Translations under genes and position numbers: made by a program
The notes under the pieces: model-generated
Told to the model about the DNA's origin: nothing
What the model saw: the letters and a program-made list of their open reading frames with translations, nothing else
The model's database searches: none
Source of the DNA: Daphnia carinata
Lineage: Eukaryota; Arthropoda; Branchiopoda; Diplostraca; Daphniidae
Length of the DNA: 26,372 nt
Direction of reading: 5' to 3'
Assembly: GCF_022539665.2 (NCBI RefSeq)
Contig: NW_026712547.1
Location: 1 to 26,372 of the forward strand
Shown: in pieces, positions 1 through 9,900 of the stretch
Numbering within the stretch: the stretch's first letter is position 1
Layout of the letters: each line of letters begins with the position of its first letter

Positions 1-3000
1 ATACGTGTATTCAATGTGAATATAGTGTTATAGAATCAGTTTCATGATCTACATTCAAACAGTATCAAATATACGTGTACTCAATGTGAATATAGTATGA
101 TACAGTGAGTTTCAATATCTACATTCAAACAGCATCAAATATACGTGTATTCAATGTGAATATAGTGTTATAGAATCAGTTTCATGATCTACATTCAAAC
201 AGTATCAAATATACATGTATTCAATGTGAACATAGTGTTATAGAATCAGTTTCATGATCGACATTCAAACAGTATCAAATATACTTGTATTCAATGTGAA
301 TATAGTGTTATAGAATCAGTTTCATGATCTACATTCAAACAGTATCAAATATACGTGTATTCAATGTGAATATAGTATGATACAGTGAGTTTCAATATCT
401 ACATTCAAACAGCATCAAATATACGTGTATTCAATGTGAATATAGTGTTATAGAATCAGTTTCATGATCTACATTCAAACAGAATCAAATATACGTGTAT
501 TCAATGTGAATATAGTGTTATAGAATCAGTTTCATGATCTACATTCAAACAGTATCAAATATACGTGTATTCAATGTGAATATAGTATGATACAGTGAGT
601 TTCAATATCTACATTCAAACAGCATCAAATATACGTGTATTCAATGTGAATATAGTGTTATAGAATCAGTTTCATGATCTACATTCAAACAGTATCAAAT
701 ATACGTGTATTCAATGTGAATATAGTATGATACAGTGAGTTTCAATATCTACATTCAAACAGCATCAAATATACGTGTATTCAATGTGAATATAGTGTTA
801 TAGAATCAGTTTCATGATCTACATTCAAACAGTATCAAATATACGTGTATTCAATGTGAATATAGTGTTATAGAATCAGTTTCATGATCTACATTCAAAC
901 AGTATCAAATATACGTGTATTCAATGTGAATATAGTGTTATAGAATCAGTTTCAATATCTACATTCAAACAGCATCAAATATACGTGTATTCAATGTGAA
1001 TATAGTATGATACAGTGAGTTTCAATATCTACATTCAAACAGCATCAAATATACGTGTATTCAATGTGAATATAGTGTTATAGAATCAGTTTCATGATCT
1101 ACATTCAAACAGTATCAAATATACGTGTATTCAATGTGAATATAGTGTTATAGAATCAGTTTCATGATCTACATTCAAACAGTATCAAATATACGTGTAT
1201 TCAATGTGAATATAGTGTGATACATGAGTTTCAATATCTACATTCAAACAGCATCAAATATACGTGTATTCAATGTGAATATAGTGTTATAGAATCAGTT
1301 TCATGATCTACATTCAAACAGTATCAAATATACGTGTATTCAATGTGAATATAGTATGATACAGTGAGTTTCAATATCTACATTCAAACAGCATCAAATA
1401 TACGTGTATTCAATGTGAATATTAGGTTATAGAATCAGTTTCATGATCTACATTCAAACAGTATCAAATATACGTGTATTCAATGTGAATATAGTGTTAT
1501 AGAATCAGTTTCATGATCTACATTCAAACAGTATCAAATATACGTGTATTCAATGTGAATATAGTGTTATAATCAGTTTCATGATCTACATTCAAACAGT
1601 ATCAAATATACGTGTATTCAATGTGAATATAGTGTTATAGAATCAGTTTCATGATCTACATTCAAACAGTATCAAATATACGTGTATTCAATGTGAATAT
1701 AGTATGATACAGTGAGTTTCAATATCTACATTCAAACAGCATCAAATATACGTGTATTCAATGTGAATATAGTGTTATAGAATCAGTTTCATGATCTACA
1801 TTCAAACAGTATCAAATATACGTGTATTCAATGTGAATATAGTGTTATAGTATGAGTTTCAATGATCTACATTCAAACAGTATCAAATATACGTGTATTC
1901 AATGTGAATATAGTGTTATAGAATCAGTTTCATGATCTACATTCAAACAGTATCAAATATACTTGTATTCAATGTGAATATAGTGTTATAGAATCAGTTT
2001 CATGATCTACATTCAAACAGTATCAAATATACGTGTATTCAATGTGAATATAGTATGATACAGTGAGTTTCAATATCTACATTCAAACAGCATCAAATAT
2101 ACGTGTATTCAATGTGAATATAGTGTTATAGAATCAGTTTCATGATCTACATTCAAACAGTATCAAATATACGTGTATTCAATGTGAATATAGTATGATA
2201 CAGTGAGTTTCAATATCTACATTCAAACAGCATCAAATATACGTGTATTCAATGTGAATATAGTGTTATAGAATCAGTTTCATGATCTACATTCAAACAG
2301 TATCAAATATACGTGTATTCAATGTGAATATAGTATGATACAGTGAGTTTCAATATCTACATTCAAACAGCATCAAATATACGTGTATTCAATGTGAATA
2401 TAGTATGATACAGTGAGTTTCAATATCTACATTCAAACAGCATCAAATATACGTGTATTCAATGTGAATATAGTGTTATAGAATCAGTTTCATGATCTAC
2501 ATTCAAACAGTATCAAATATACGTGTATTCAATGTGAATATAGTATGATACAGTGAGTTTCAATATCTACATTCAAACAGCATCAAATATACGTGTATTC
2601 AATGTGAATATAGTATGATACAGTGAGTTTCAATATCTACATTCAAACAGCATCAAATATACGTGTATTCAATGTGAATATAGTGTTATAGAATCAGTTT
2701 CATGATCTACATTCAAACAGTATTAAATATACGTGTATTCAATGTAAACATAGTGTTATAGAATCAGTTTCATGATCTACATTCAAACAGTATCAAATAT
2801 ACGTGTATTCAATGTGAATATAGTATGATACAGTGAGTTTCAATATCTACATTCAAACAGCATCAAATATACGTGTATTCAATGTGAATATAGTGTTATA
2901 GAATCAGTTTCATGATCTACATTCAAACAGTATCAAATATAGGTGTATTCAATGTGAATATAGTATGATACAGTGAGTTTCAATATCTACATTCAAACAG

Positions 3001-3884
3001 CATCAAATATACGTGTATTCAATGTGAATATAGTGTTATAGAATCAGTTTCATGATCTACATTCAAACAGTATCAAATATACGTGTATTCAATGTGAATA
3101 TAGTATGATACAGTGAGTTTCAATATCTACATTCAAACAGCATCAAATATACGTGTATTCAATGTGAATATAGTGTTATAGAATCAGTTTCATGATCTAC
3201 ATTCAAACAGTATCAATTATACGTGTATTCAATGTGAATATAGTGTTATAGTATCCGTTTCATGATCTAGATTCAAACAGTATTACAAATACGTGTATTC
3301 AATGTGAATATAGTATGATACAGTGAGTTTCAATATCTACATTCAAACAGCATCAAATATACGTGTATTTAATGTGAATATAGTGTTATAGAATCAGTTT
3401 CATGCTCTACATTCAAACAATATCAAATATACGTGTATTCAATGTGAATATAGTATGATACAGTGAGTTTCAATATCTACATTCAAACAGCATCAAAAAT
3501 ACGTGTATTCAATGTGAATATAGTGTTATAGAATCAGTTTCATGATCTACATTCAAACAGTATCAAATATACGTGTATTCAATGTGAATATAGTATGATA
3601 CAGTGAGTTTCAATATCTACATTCAAACAGCATCAAATATACGTGTATTCAATGTGAATATAGTATGATACAGTGAGTTTCAATATCTACATTCAAACAG
3701 CATCAAATATACGTGTATTCAATGTGAATATAGTGTTATAGAATCAGTTTCATGATCTACATTCAAACAGTATCAAATATACGTGTATTCAATGTGAATA
3801 TAGTATGATACAGTGAGTTTCAATATCTACATTCAAACAGCATCAAATATACGTGTATTCAATGTGAATATAGTGTTATAGAAT
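1..3884 (+). repeat. 70-bp satellite array, left block (about 55.5 monomers)
   Basis: The block is a head-to-tail tandem array of a 70-bp, AT-rich monomer. Each monomer, phased here to start at ATACGTGTATTC, recurs every 70 bp with only a few 1–2 bp indels (near 1225, 1570 and 1863). Two monomer types alternate. Type A carries GTGTTATAGAATCAG, then TTTCATGATCT, then AGTATCAAAT. Type B carries GTATGATACAGTGAG, then TTTCAATATCT, then AGCATCAAAT. The variants are linked within a monomer, so A and B are true subfamilies, mostly arranged as AB or AAB. The window begins on a monomer boundary and the block stops at phase 36 of a monomer (…TTATAGAAT) where insert copy 1 begins. No gene was seen. A structural or heterochromatic role is inferred only from the repeat class. 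Confidence 0.97.
911..980 (+). repeat. A/B hybrid satellite monomer
   Basis: The left half of this monomer is type A (GTGTTATAGAATCAG). Its right half is type B (TTTCAATATCT, then AGCATC). Such chimeras are expected from unequal crossing-over or gene conversion between neighbouring A and B units. Similar hybrids occur near 16045, 16609 and 17519. Confidence 0.8.
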
Positions 3885-3890
3885 GATTGG

Positions 3891-4038
3891 CGGAGAAAAA
3901 GGCCCAGACGAAAAAGGCCCAGACGAAAAAGGCCCGCGAAAAAGGCCCATACGATAAAGGCCCACAACGAAAAAGGCCCACTTTTTTCGAAATTGAAAAG
4001 TGGGCCTTTTTCTCCATTGGTCTGGGCCTTTTTCTCCG
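3891..4038 (+). repeat. 148-bp terminal hairpin unit (left end, copy 1)
   Basis: The unit opens with CGGAGAAAAAGGCCCAGAC (3891–3909) and closes with its exact reverse complement, GTCTGGGCCTTTTTCTCCG (4020–4038). Its centre has a second perfect 16-bp inverted repeat, AAAAAGGCCCACTTTT (3970–3985) against 3996–4011, around a 10-nt loop. The end of the insert can therefore fold into a long hairpin, and looks like a small MITE-like palindrome nested inside the larger TIR. Confidence 0.92.
3895..3980 (+). repeat. 15-bp tandem repeats (GAAAAAGGCCCAGAC type), left end copy 1
   Basis: About six imperfect copies of GAAAAAGGCCC plus a 2–5 bp variable tail (AGAC, AGAC, GC, ATAC, ACAAC, AC) lie in tandem. 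One copy has GATAAAGGCCC. The units probably change in number by slippage, since the four insert ends in this window differ in copy number and in tails. Transposase-binding sites are one possible role, by analogy with subterminal repeats of other elements. Confidence 0.85.
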
Positions 4039-4162
4039 TTAAATTTCCAAATTCCTACAATCTTTAACATGTTTCCAAAAAATATTTCCCACCTCCTATT
4101 CCGTGGAAGTTGGAATGTACAAAGGTTGCTGAAACCGTGACTTTCAATAAGGTTTGCCGATG

Positions 4163-4191
4163 AAATAATGTTAGCGTTTACGCTATTATTT
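4163..4191. repeat. Subterminal palindrome with TAGCG/CGCTA stem
   Basis: AAATAA (4163–4168) pairs with TTATTT (4186–4191), and TAGCG (4172–4176) pairs with CGCTA (4181–4185) around loop TTTA, with TGT bulged. The other end of the insert has the related TAGCGTTTGTACGCTA (reverse complement of 6640–6655). The dyad has been kept while flanking bases diverged, and it marks the inner edge of the TIR. Confidence 0.75.
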
Positions 4192-4295
4192 CAACATTCC
4201 AATTGAAAGTGTATCTACAGTTGACGATCTCAATAGCAATAAGGTTGGTGTTGAACAGGAAGAATGTCTAGCAGCTAACACCTCACACGTAACAG

Positions 4296-4353
4296 GTATG
4301 TGTTAATCTTTACGTTTAAGGAAGACGGGCCAGCTTATTCCATCTATTTTCAG
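4296..4353 (+). other. Putative intron, 58 bp, unit 1
   Basis: The donor is ACAG|GTATGTGT and the acceptor is CTATTTTCAG|GG. Removing it joins …SHVT to GKRLDLSDRTMKTKL in one frame (phase 1). The same intron sits at 5081–5138 in unit 2, with donor and acceptor motifs retained. Confidence 0.65.
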
Positions 4354-4808
4354 GGAAAAGGCTGGATTTGTCTGATAGAACAATGAAAACCAAACTTAAA
4401 AGGAGTTAGAAAAATTGAAGAAGAAGAAATTAAAAAAGAAAAATAACAAGAAGTGGTCCTGAATTGCCCAACTTGCACAAGCCACCGAGGCAGCATCAGT
4501 GTCATCAACCTCTGATCCCACAGAGTTTGTCAAAACAGGTATTCCTGAACCAAGACCAACAAGTACACCGCTAACACCAATTTTCAACAGCGAAGGCTGC
4601 CTAGTATTCAGCAAATTTGATTTAGGAGAACTATCTAATCCCTGACCCATTCTGAACAAGAACACTTTAGATTGAAAATTAGCAACGATAAAAAAAAACT
4701 CAAAGCCAAAGTGAAAATCTTGGATGGCCAAGCTGAAGTTGGAATGTGAGAAGTATTGAAGAGAAACAGGCATGAAAAGGTGCTTTGCAAAGAGCTGAAG
4801 GTTTTCAG

Positions 4809-4877
4809 GTAACCTTTCAATTTGACATACATATTTGTAAGATCTTAAATAATTTTAACCTTTCTGTATTGCAATAG
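4809..4877 (+). other. Putative intron, 69 bp, unit 1
   Basis: The donor is TTTTCAG|GTAACC. The acceptor is preceded by a pyrimidine-rich tract: TTTCTGTATTGCAATAG|GT. The equivalent in unit 2 is 5604–5672, where exon frame …LQIAEGFQ joins VKDYVELLAKSIN in phase 0. Conservation of both splice sites between diverged units supports a former real intron. Confidence 0.65.
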
Positions 4878-5080
4878 GTAAAAAACAATGTGGAATGGCT
4901 TGCTAAATCTATTATGAAACAAGATGAAATCAAATCAGATAGTAAAAAGAAGTTGGCTGAACGCATCGAAGAATAGGAAAAGAGAAAGGAATAACAACAG
5001 AAAACGAGAAAAGCCAACATTAAGAAAAAGAAAACTGAGAAGAAAGAACATAAACTGAATGAACGCCTCACACTTAACAG

Positions 5081-5138
5081 GTATGTGTTAACATTTACAT
5101 TTAAGGAAGACCGGCCAGTTTATTCCATTGATTTTCAG
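5081..5138 (+). other. Putative intron, 58 bp, unit 2
   Basis: The donor is AACAG|GTATGTGTTAAC and the acceptor is TTGATTTTCAG|AGG. It is the duplicate of 4296–4353 with exactly the same length. Confidence 0.6.
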
Positions 5139-5603
5139 AGGAAAAGCTGGAATTGTCTGATAAGACAACGAAAATCCAATTTAAACGGAAGTTAGAGGGA
5201 ATGAAGAAGAAATTAAAAAGAAAAAGTAAGAAGAAGAGGTCCTGAATTGCCAAACATGCTCGAGCCACCAAGGCAGTATCTGTGTCATCAACCTCTGGTC
5301 TTTCAGAGTTTGTTAAAACAGAAATTCCTCAACCAAGACTAGCAAGTACACTGGCAACACCAATTTTTAACAGTGAAGGCTGCCTAGTTTCCAGCAAATT
5401 TGATTTTGGAGAACTATCTAATTCCTCACCCATTCTGAAAAAGACCACTTTATATCCAGAAGTGGCAACGATTAAAATGAAAGAAAATAAAACTTAAACC
5501 AAAAATGAATATCTTGGTAGGCCAAGCTGAAGCTGAGAATGCAAGAAGCATTGAAGAGAAACAGGCATGAAATGGTGCTCTGCAAATAGCTGAAGGTTTT
5601 CAG

Positions 5604-5672
5604 GTAAACTTTCAATTTGACAAAAATATTTGTAAGATCTTCAAAACTTTTAACCTTTCTGTATTGCAATAG
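5604..5672 (+). other. Putative intron, 69 bp, unit 2
   Basis: The donor is TTTTCAG|GTAAAC and the acceptor is TCTGTATTGCAATAG|GT. It is the duplicate of 4809–4877 with the same length. The flanking exons join in frame as coiled-coil sequence. Confidence 0.65.
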
Positions 5673-5866
5673 GTAAAAGACTATGTGGAATTGCTTGCCA
5701 AATCAATTAATGAACGAGATCAAATCAGAAAGTAACATAAATTGCGCTGAACGAATCGAAGAAAAGGAAAAGAGAAAGGAATAACAACAGAAAAAGAGAA
5801 AAGCCAACATAAAGAAAAATAAAACTGAAAACAAAGAACATAAAGTGAATAAACTAAAGAAAAAAG

Positions 5867-5935
5867 GCAAATTTACCATATGAAAGACTGATACTGACTC
5901 ATGGATGAGCTAAACTCTTGTTCTTTCATGTGCAG
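5867..5935 (+). other. Possible GC–AG intron before the last exon
   Basis: A candidate donor AAAAAAG|GCAAAT and a good acceptor TTCTTTCATGTGCAG|CC bound 69 bp that are stop-rich compared with the flanks. The junction does not keep one frame, so either a 1-bp indel has occurred or the donor lies elsewhere. The donor is weak evidence. Confidence 0.35.
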
Positions 5936-6025
5936 CCATGTCGTGATAGTTTTATAGAAAAATACACTGGCATGCCTTCCATGATCGTGGAAAATTTGAA
6001 GAAAAAATATCTTAGATTCATTTAA
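5936..6025 (+). pseudogene. Last-exon remnant of the insert gene, copy 1
   Basis: From CCATGTCGT the frame reads PCRDS, then FIEKYTGMPSMIVENLKKKY, then LRFI and TAA at 6023–6025. It follows a splice-acceptor-like tract and is followed by stop-rich, AT-rich sequence with a poly(A) signal, as expected for a terminal exon. No domain is recognised. It is too short for certainty. Confidence 0.4.
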
Positions 6026-6639
6026 AAAGGTTTAGTGTCTTCACTAATAACAGACTCTCATTTTAAAAAAAAGTCCGTCATGGTAGAAAATTGATTTGTC
6101 ATTATTAGTAGCTTTGTTAACGTAAAGTGTAAAGCTTCCTTATATCTCAATGTATTATGTGATGTGTAATTAGGTAATCAATAGCTGCTTGAAAATGTGC
6201 AAAAGGTGAAAACAGGACACGAAGAACGAACAGAATGATTTATAGCAGTAGGTTATGATTTTAATATATTTATTGGGCTCTTTGTAATTGTTAAAAGAAT
6301 TGAAAATGTATAAGGAATAAATGGTATTAGAATCAATATTGAATTACATAATCTTTGTTTTGGTCCTTGCCTCAGACGATAATTTAAGTTTGTAATATTA
6401 TTCCTATAAACATTATTTATCAAATGTTAATGATAATTGGGGGAATAATGAAAGAGGGTGGACAGAACAAGGCTAAGTGCGAAAAACATTTATTTTTTGT
6501 ATTATATTTAAAAAAGCGATGGTAGTTCAATAAACAAAAATTGTGAAAAATGAACTTTATTAAACGGGATATTAGCAATATATAAATACCAATATAATCC
6601 GACATTAGATTGCAACCGAATAAATAATCAAAGATTAAC
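6026..6639 (+). other. AT-rich 3' region of insert copy 1, no gene seen
   Basis: This stretch is stop-rich in all frames, with only short chance open frames. It holds the AATAAA at 6316–6321 and, at 6436/6437, the joint where copy 2 has 154 extra bases. The first 300 bp behave like a 3' untranslated region. Confidence 0.6.
6316..6321 (+). promoter_or_regulatory. Poly(A) signal AATAAA, copy 1
   Basis: AATAAA in the context AAGGAATAAATGG lies about 290 bp downstream of the remnant stop codon, and a T-rich stretch (ATCTTTGTTTTGG) follows about 35 bp later. This fits a polymerase II 3' end. AATAAA is also likely by chance in DNA this AT-rich. Confidence 0.4.
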
Positions 6640-6939
6640 TAGCGTACAAACGCTAACATTGTTTGATCTCTGCAAACCTTAAAGAAGATCACGGTTTCAG
6701 CAACTTTTGTACATTCCAAATTCCACGGAATAGAAGGTGGGAAATACAATTTTCGAAACAAACATAAAGTTTGTAAGAAAATGGAAATTGAGCGGAGAAA
6801 AAGGCCCAGTCCAATGGAGAAAAAGGCCCACTTTTGAATTAGGAAAAAAGTGGGCCTTTTTCGTATGGGCCTTTTTCGTCTGGGACTTTTTCACGGGCCT
6901 TTTTCGTCTGGGCCTTTTTCGTCTGGGCCTTTTTCTCCG
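6640..6939 (-). repeat. Right terminal inverted repeat of insert copy 1
   Basis: This is the reverse-complement partner of 3891–4185. It begins at the TAGCGTACAAACGCTA palindrome (6640–6655), passes the shared blocks TCACGGTTTCAGCAAC, TTGTACATTCCAA and TTCCACGGAATA, and ends in the 147-bp hairpin. Mismatches to the left TIR are frequent, far more than between the two inserts. Confidence 0.9.
6793..6939 (-). repeat. 147-bp terminal hairpin unit (right end, copy 1)
   Basis: CGGAGAAAAAGGCCCAG (from 6793) matches the reverse complement of the closing CTGGGCCTTTTTCTCCG at 6923–6939. The central 16-bp stem AAAAAGGCCCACTTTT is present with a different 10-nt loop. One repeat reads GGGACTTTTT instead of GGGCCTTTTT. 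Confidence 0.9.
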
Positions 6940-9900
6940 ACCTCCACATTGAATACACGTATATTTGATACTGTTTGAATGTAGATATTGAAACTCACTG
7001 TATTATACTGTATTCACATTGAATACACGTATATTTGATGCTGTTTGAATGTAGATATTGAAACTCACTGTATCATACTATATTCACATTGAATACACGT
7101 ATATTTGATACTGTTTGAATGTAGATCATGAAACTGATTCTATAACACTATGTTCACATTGAATACACGTATATTTGATACTGTTTATTCGATCATTGAA
7201 TAACACTATATTATTGAATGTATATTTGATACTGTTTGAATGTAGATCATGAAACTGATTCTATAACACTATATTCACATTGAATACACGTATATTTGAT
7301 GCTGTTTGAATGTAGATATTGAAACTCACTGTATCATACTATATTCACATTGAATACACGTATATTTGATGCTGTTTGAATGTAGATCATGAAACTGATT
7401 CTATAACACTATATTCACATTGAATACACGTATATTTGATACTGTTTGAATGTAGATCATGAAACTGATTCTATAACACTATATTCACATTGAATACACG
7501 TATATTTGATACTGTTTGAATGTAGATCATGAAACTGATTCTATAACACTATATTCACATTGAATACACGTATATTTGATACTGTTTGAATGTAGATCAT
7601 GAAACTGATTCTATAACACTATATTCACATTGAATACACGTATATTTGATGCTGTTTGAATGTAGATATTGAAACTCACTGTATCATACTATATTCACAT
7701 TGAATACACGTATATTTGATACTGTTTGAATGTAGATCATGAAACTCATACTATAACACTATATTCACATTGAATACACGTATAATTGATACTGTTTGAA
7801 TGTAGATCATTAAACTGATTCTATAACACTATATTCACATTGAATACACGTATATTTGATGCTGTTTGAATATAGATATTGAAACTCACTGTATCATACT
7901 ATATTCACATTGAACACACGTATATTTGATGCTGTTTGAATGTAGATATTGAAACTCACTGTATCATACTATATTCACATTGAATACACGTATATTTGAT
8001 ACTGTTTGAATGTAGATCATAAAACTGATTCTATAACACTATATTCACATTGAATACACGTATATTTGATGCTGTTTGAATGTAGATATTGAAACTCACT
8101 GTATCATACTATATTCACATTGAATACACGTATATTTGATACTGTTTGAATGTAGATCATAAAACTGATTCTATAACACTATATTCACATTGAATACACG
8201 TATATTTGATGCTGTTTGAATGTAGATATTGAAACTCACTGTATCATACTATATTCACATTGAATACACGTATATTTGATGCTGTTTGAATGTAGATCAT
8301 GAAACTGATTCTATAACACTATATTCACATTGAATAAACGTATATTTGATGCTGTTTGAATGTAGATATTGAAACTCACTGTATCATACTATATTCACAT
8401 TGAATACACGTATATTTGATGCTGTTTGAATGTAGATCATGAAACTGATTCTATAACACTATATTCACATTGAATACACGTATATTTGATACTGTTTAAA
8501 TGTAGATCATGAAACTGATTCTATAACACTATATTCACATTGAATACACGTATATTTGATACTGTTTGAATGTAGATCATGAAACTGATTCTATAACACT
8601 ATATTCACATTGAATACACGTATATTTGATACTGTTTGAATGTAGATCATGAAACTGATTCTATAACACTATATTCACATTGAATACACGTATATTTGAT
8701 GCTGTTTGAATGTAGATATTGAAACTCACTGTATCATACTATATTCACATTGAATACACGTATATTTGATACTGTTTGAATGTAGATCATGAAACTGATT
8801 CTATAACACTATATTCACATTGAATACACGTATATTTGATGCTGTTTGAATGTAGATATTGAAACTCACTGTATCATACTATATTCACATTGAATACACG
8901 TATATTTGATGCTGTTTGAATGTAGATCATGAAACTGATTCTATAACACTATATTCACATTGAATACACGTATATTTGATACTGTTTGAATGTAGATCAT
9001 GAAACTGATTCTATAACACTATATTCACATTGAATACAAGTATATTTGATGCTGTTTGAATGTAGATCATGAAACTGATTCTATAACACTATATTCATAT
9101 TGAATACACGTATATTTGATACTGTTTGAATGTAGATCATGAAACTGATTCTATAACACTATATTCACATTGAATACACGTATATTTGATACTGTTTGAA
9201 TGTAGATCATGAAACTGATTCTATAACACTATATTCACATTGAATATACGTATATTTGATACTGTTTGAATGTAGATCATGAAACTGATTCTATAACACT
9301 ATATTCACATTGAATACACGTATATTTGATGCTGTTTGAATGTAGATATTGAAACTCACTGTATCATACTATATTCACATTGAATACACGTATATTTGAT
9401 GCTGTTTGAATGTAGATCATGAAACTGATTCTATAACACTATATTCACATTGAATACAAGTATATTTGATACGGTTTAAATGTCGATCATGAAACTGATT
9501 CTATAACACTATATTCACATTGAATACACGTATATTTGATACTGTTTGAATGTAGATCATGAAACTGATTCTATAACACTATATTCACATTGAATACACG
9601 TATATTTGATGCTGTTTGAATGTAGATATTGAAACTCACTGTATCATACTATATTCACATTGAATACACGTATATTTGATACTGTTTGAATGTAGATCAT
9701 GAAACTGATTCTATAACACTATATTCACATTGAATACACGTATATTTGATGCTGTTTGAATGTAGATATTGAAACTCACTGTATCATACTATATTCATAT
9801 TGAATACACGTATATTTGATACTGTTTGAATGTAGATCATGAAACTGATACTATAACACTATATTCACATTGAATACACGTATAATTGATACTGTTTGAA

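Larger units (their letters stand above)
3891..4185 (+). repeat. Left terminal inverted repeat of insert copy 1
   Basis: This stretch matches the reverse complement of 6640–6939 with scattered mismatches and small indels. Shared landmarks in order are the 15-bp GAAAAAGGCCC repeats, a central hairpin, CTCCATTGG followed by CTGGGCCTTTTTCTCCG, TATTCCGTGGAA, TTGGAATGTACAAA, GTTGCTGAAACCGTGA, and finally the palindrome around TAGCGTTTACGCTA. Similarity stops just after that palindrome. Confidence 0.9.
4281..5065 (+). repeat. Internal tandem duplication, unit 1 (785 bp)
   Basis: Unit 1 runs from CCTCACACGTAACAGGTATG to the TAAACTGAATGAACG junction, and matches unit 2 (5066–5852) throughout. Exons and introns were copied together, so the duplication was at DNA level rather than through processed RNA. 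Identity is clearly lower than between the two whole inserts, roughly in the 80s percent by eye, so the duplication is older than the pairing of the inserts. Confidence 0.88.
5066..5852 (+). repeat. Internal tandem duplication, unit 2 (~787 bp)
   Basis: Unit 2 starts at CCTCACACTTAACAGG (5066), copies the unit 1 exon/intron layout, and ends near TAAAGTGAATAA, after which unique sequence leads to the last exon. The longest open stretch (5282–5497) encodes SSTSGLSEFVKTEIPQ and later TPIFNSEGCLV. The reading frame into unit 2 from unit 1 is broken at the junction. Confidence 0.88.
4175..6025 (+). pseudogene. Decayed intron-containing coiled-coil gene remnant, copy 1
   Basis: This is read as six exon-like pieces split by plausible introns: 4175–4295, 4354–4808, 4878–5080, 5139–5603, 5673–5866 and 5936–6025. 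Piece 1 is open without a Met (IESVSTVDDLNSNKVG, then VEQEECLAANTSHVT) and abuts the TIR, so the 5' end seems lost. Pieces 2 and 4 each encode a Lys-rich helix (KLELSDKTTKIQFKRKL in the second unit), then, after a shared TGA following Ser codon TCC, a Ser/Thr/Pro linker with TPIFNSEGCLV and KFDxGELSN, then more coiled coil. Pieces 3 and 5 continue as charged coiled coil (VEWLAKSI, KKKLAERIEE). The last piece ends …IVENLKKKYLRFI-stop at 6023–6025. Several in-frame stops and 1-bp frameshifts (for example near 4406) make it non-functional. I recognise no family. It could be a transposase accessory protein or a captured host gene. Confidence 0.55.
3885..6939 (+). mobile_element. Long-TIR, hairpin-ended DNA-transposon-like insert, copy 1
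   Basis: This is a discrete 3.05-kb unit interrupting the satellite. It begins (GATTGG)CGGAGAAAAAGGCCC and ends GGGCCTTTTTCTCCG. Both ends carry imperfect TIRs of about 300 bp (3891–4185 and 6640–6939). Inside lie a decayed multi-exon gene remnant (4175–6025) and an AT-rich 3' region with AATAAA. No transposase signature (DDE core, zinc finger, THAP, RNase H-like) is readable, so it appears non-autonomous. TIRs made of tandem short repeats recall Foldback-type elements, and long TIRs also occur in Mutator-like elements, but superfamily cannot be assigned. No clear target-site duplication is visible: the left flank ends at satellite phase 36, and the right end meets satellite in reverse orientation after the filler ACCTC (6940–6944). 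Confidence 0.85.

Noticed and set aside
1-3884. Regular 70-bp direct repeats resembling a CRISPR array
   Set aside because: The whole 70-bp period is conserved and there are no unique spacers. No cas genes or leader are present, and the inserts have eukaryotic features.
3886-3890. CCAAT box at the insert edges (ATTGG here, CCAAT at 14227–14231)
   Set aside because: It is five bases at a junction, with no start site or open gene next to it. It is more simply the outermost bases of the insert.
4396-4773. 125-aa minus-strand open frame (and its mirror at 13345–13722)
   Set aside because: It is the antisense shadow of the exon-like plus-strand frame with TPIFNSEGCLV. Its poly-Phe tail is antisense to Lys codons.
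4817-5071. 84-aa minus-strand frame rich in Phe and Ser (mirror at 13047–13301)
   Set aside because: It is antisense of the Lys/Glu-rich coiled-coil exon and an intron, so it resembles a membrane protein only by composition.
4354-5866. THAP/P-element-type transposase based on the Lys-rich coiled coil
   Set aside because: The resemblance is only compositional. No C2CH zinc-finger spacing or catalytic core could be read.
3885-6939. Helitron or LTR retrotransposon
   Set aside because: There is no long direct terminal repeat, primer-binding site or polypurine tract, and no TC…CTRR ends. The termini are long inverted repeats.
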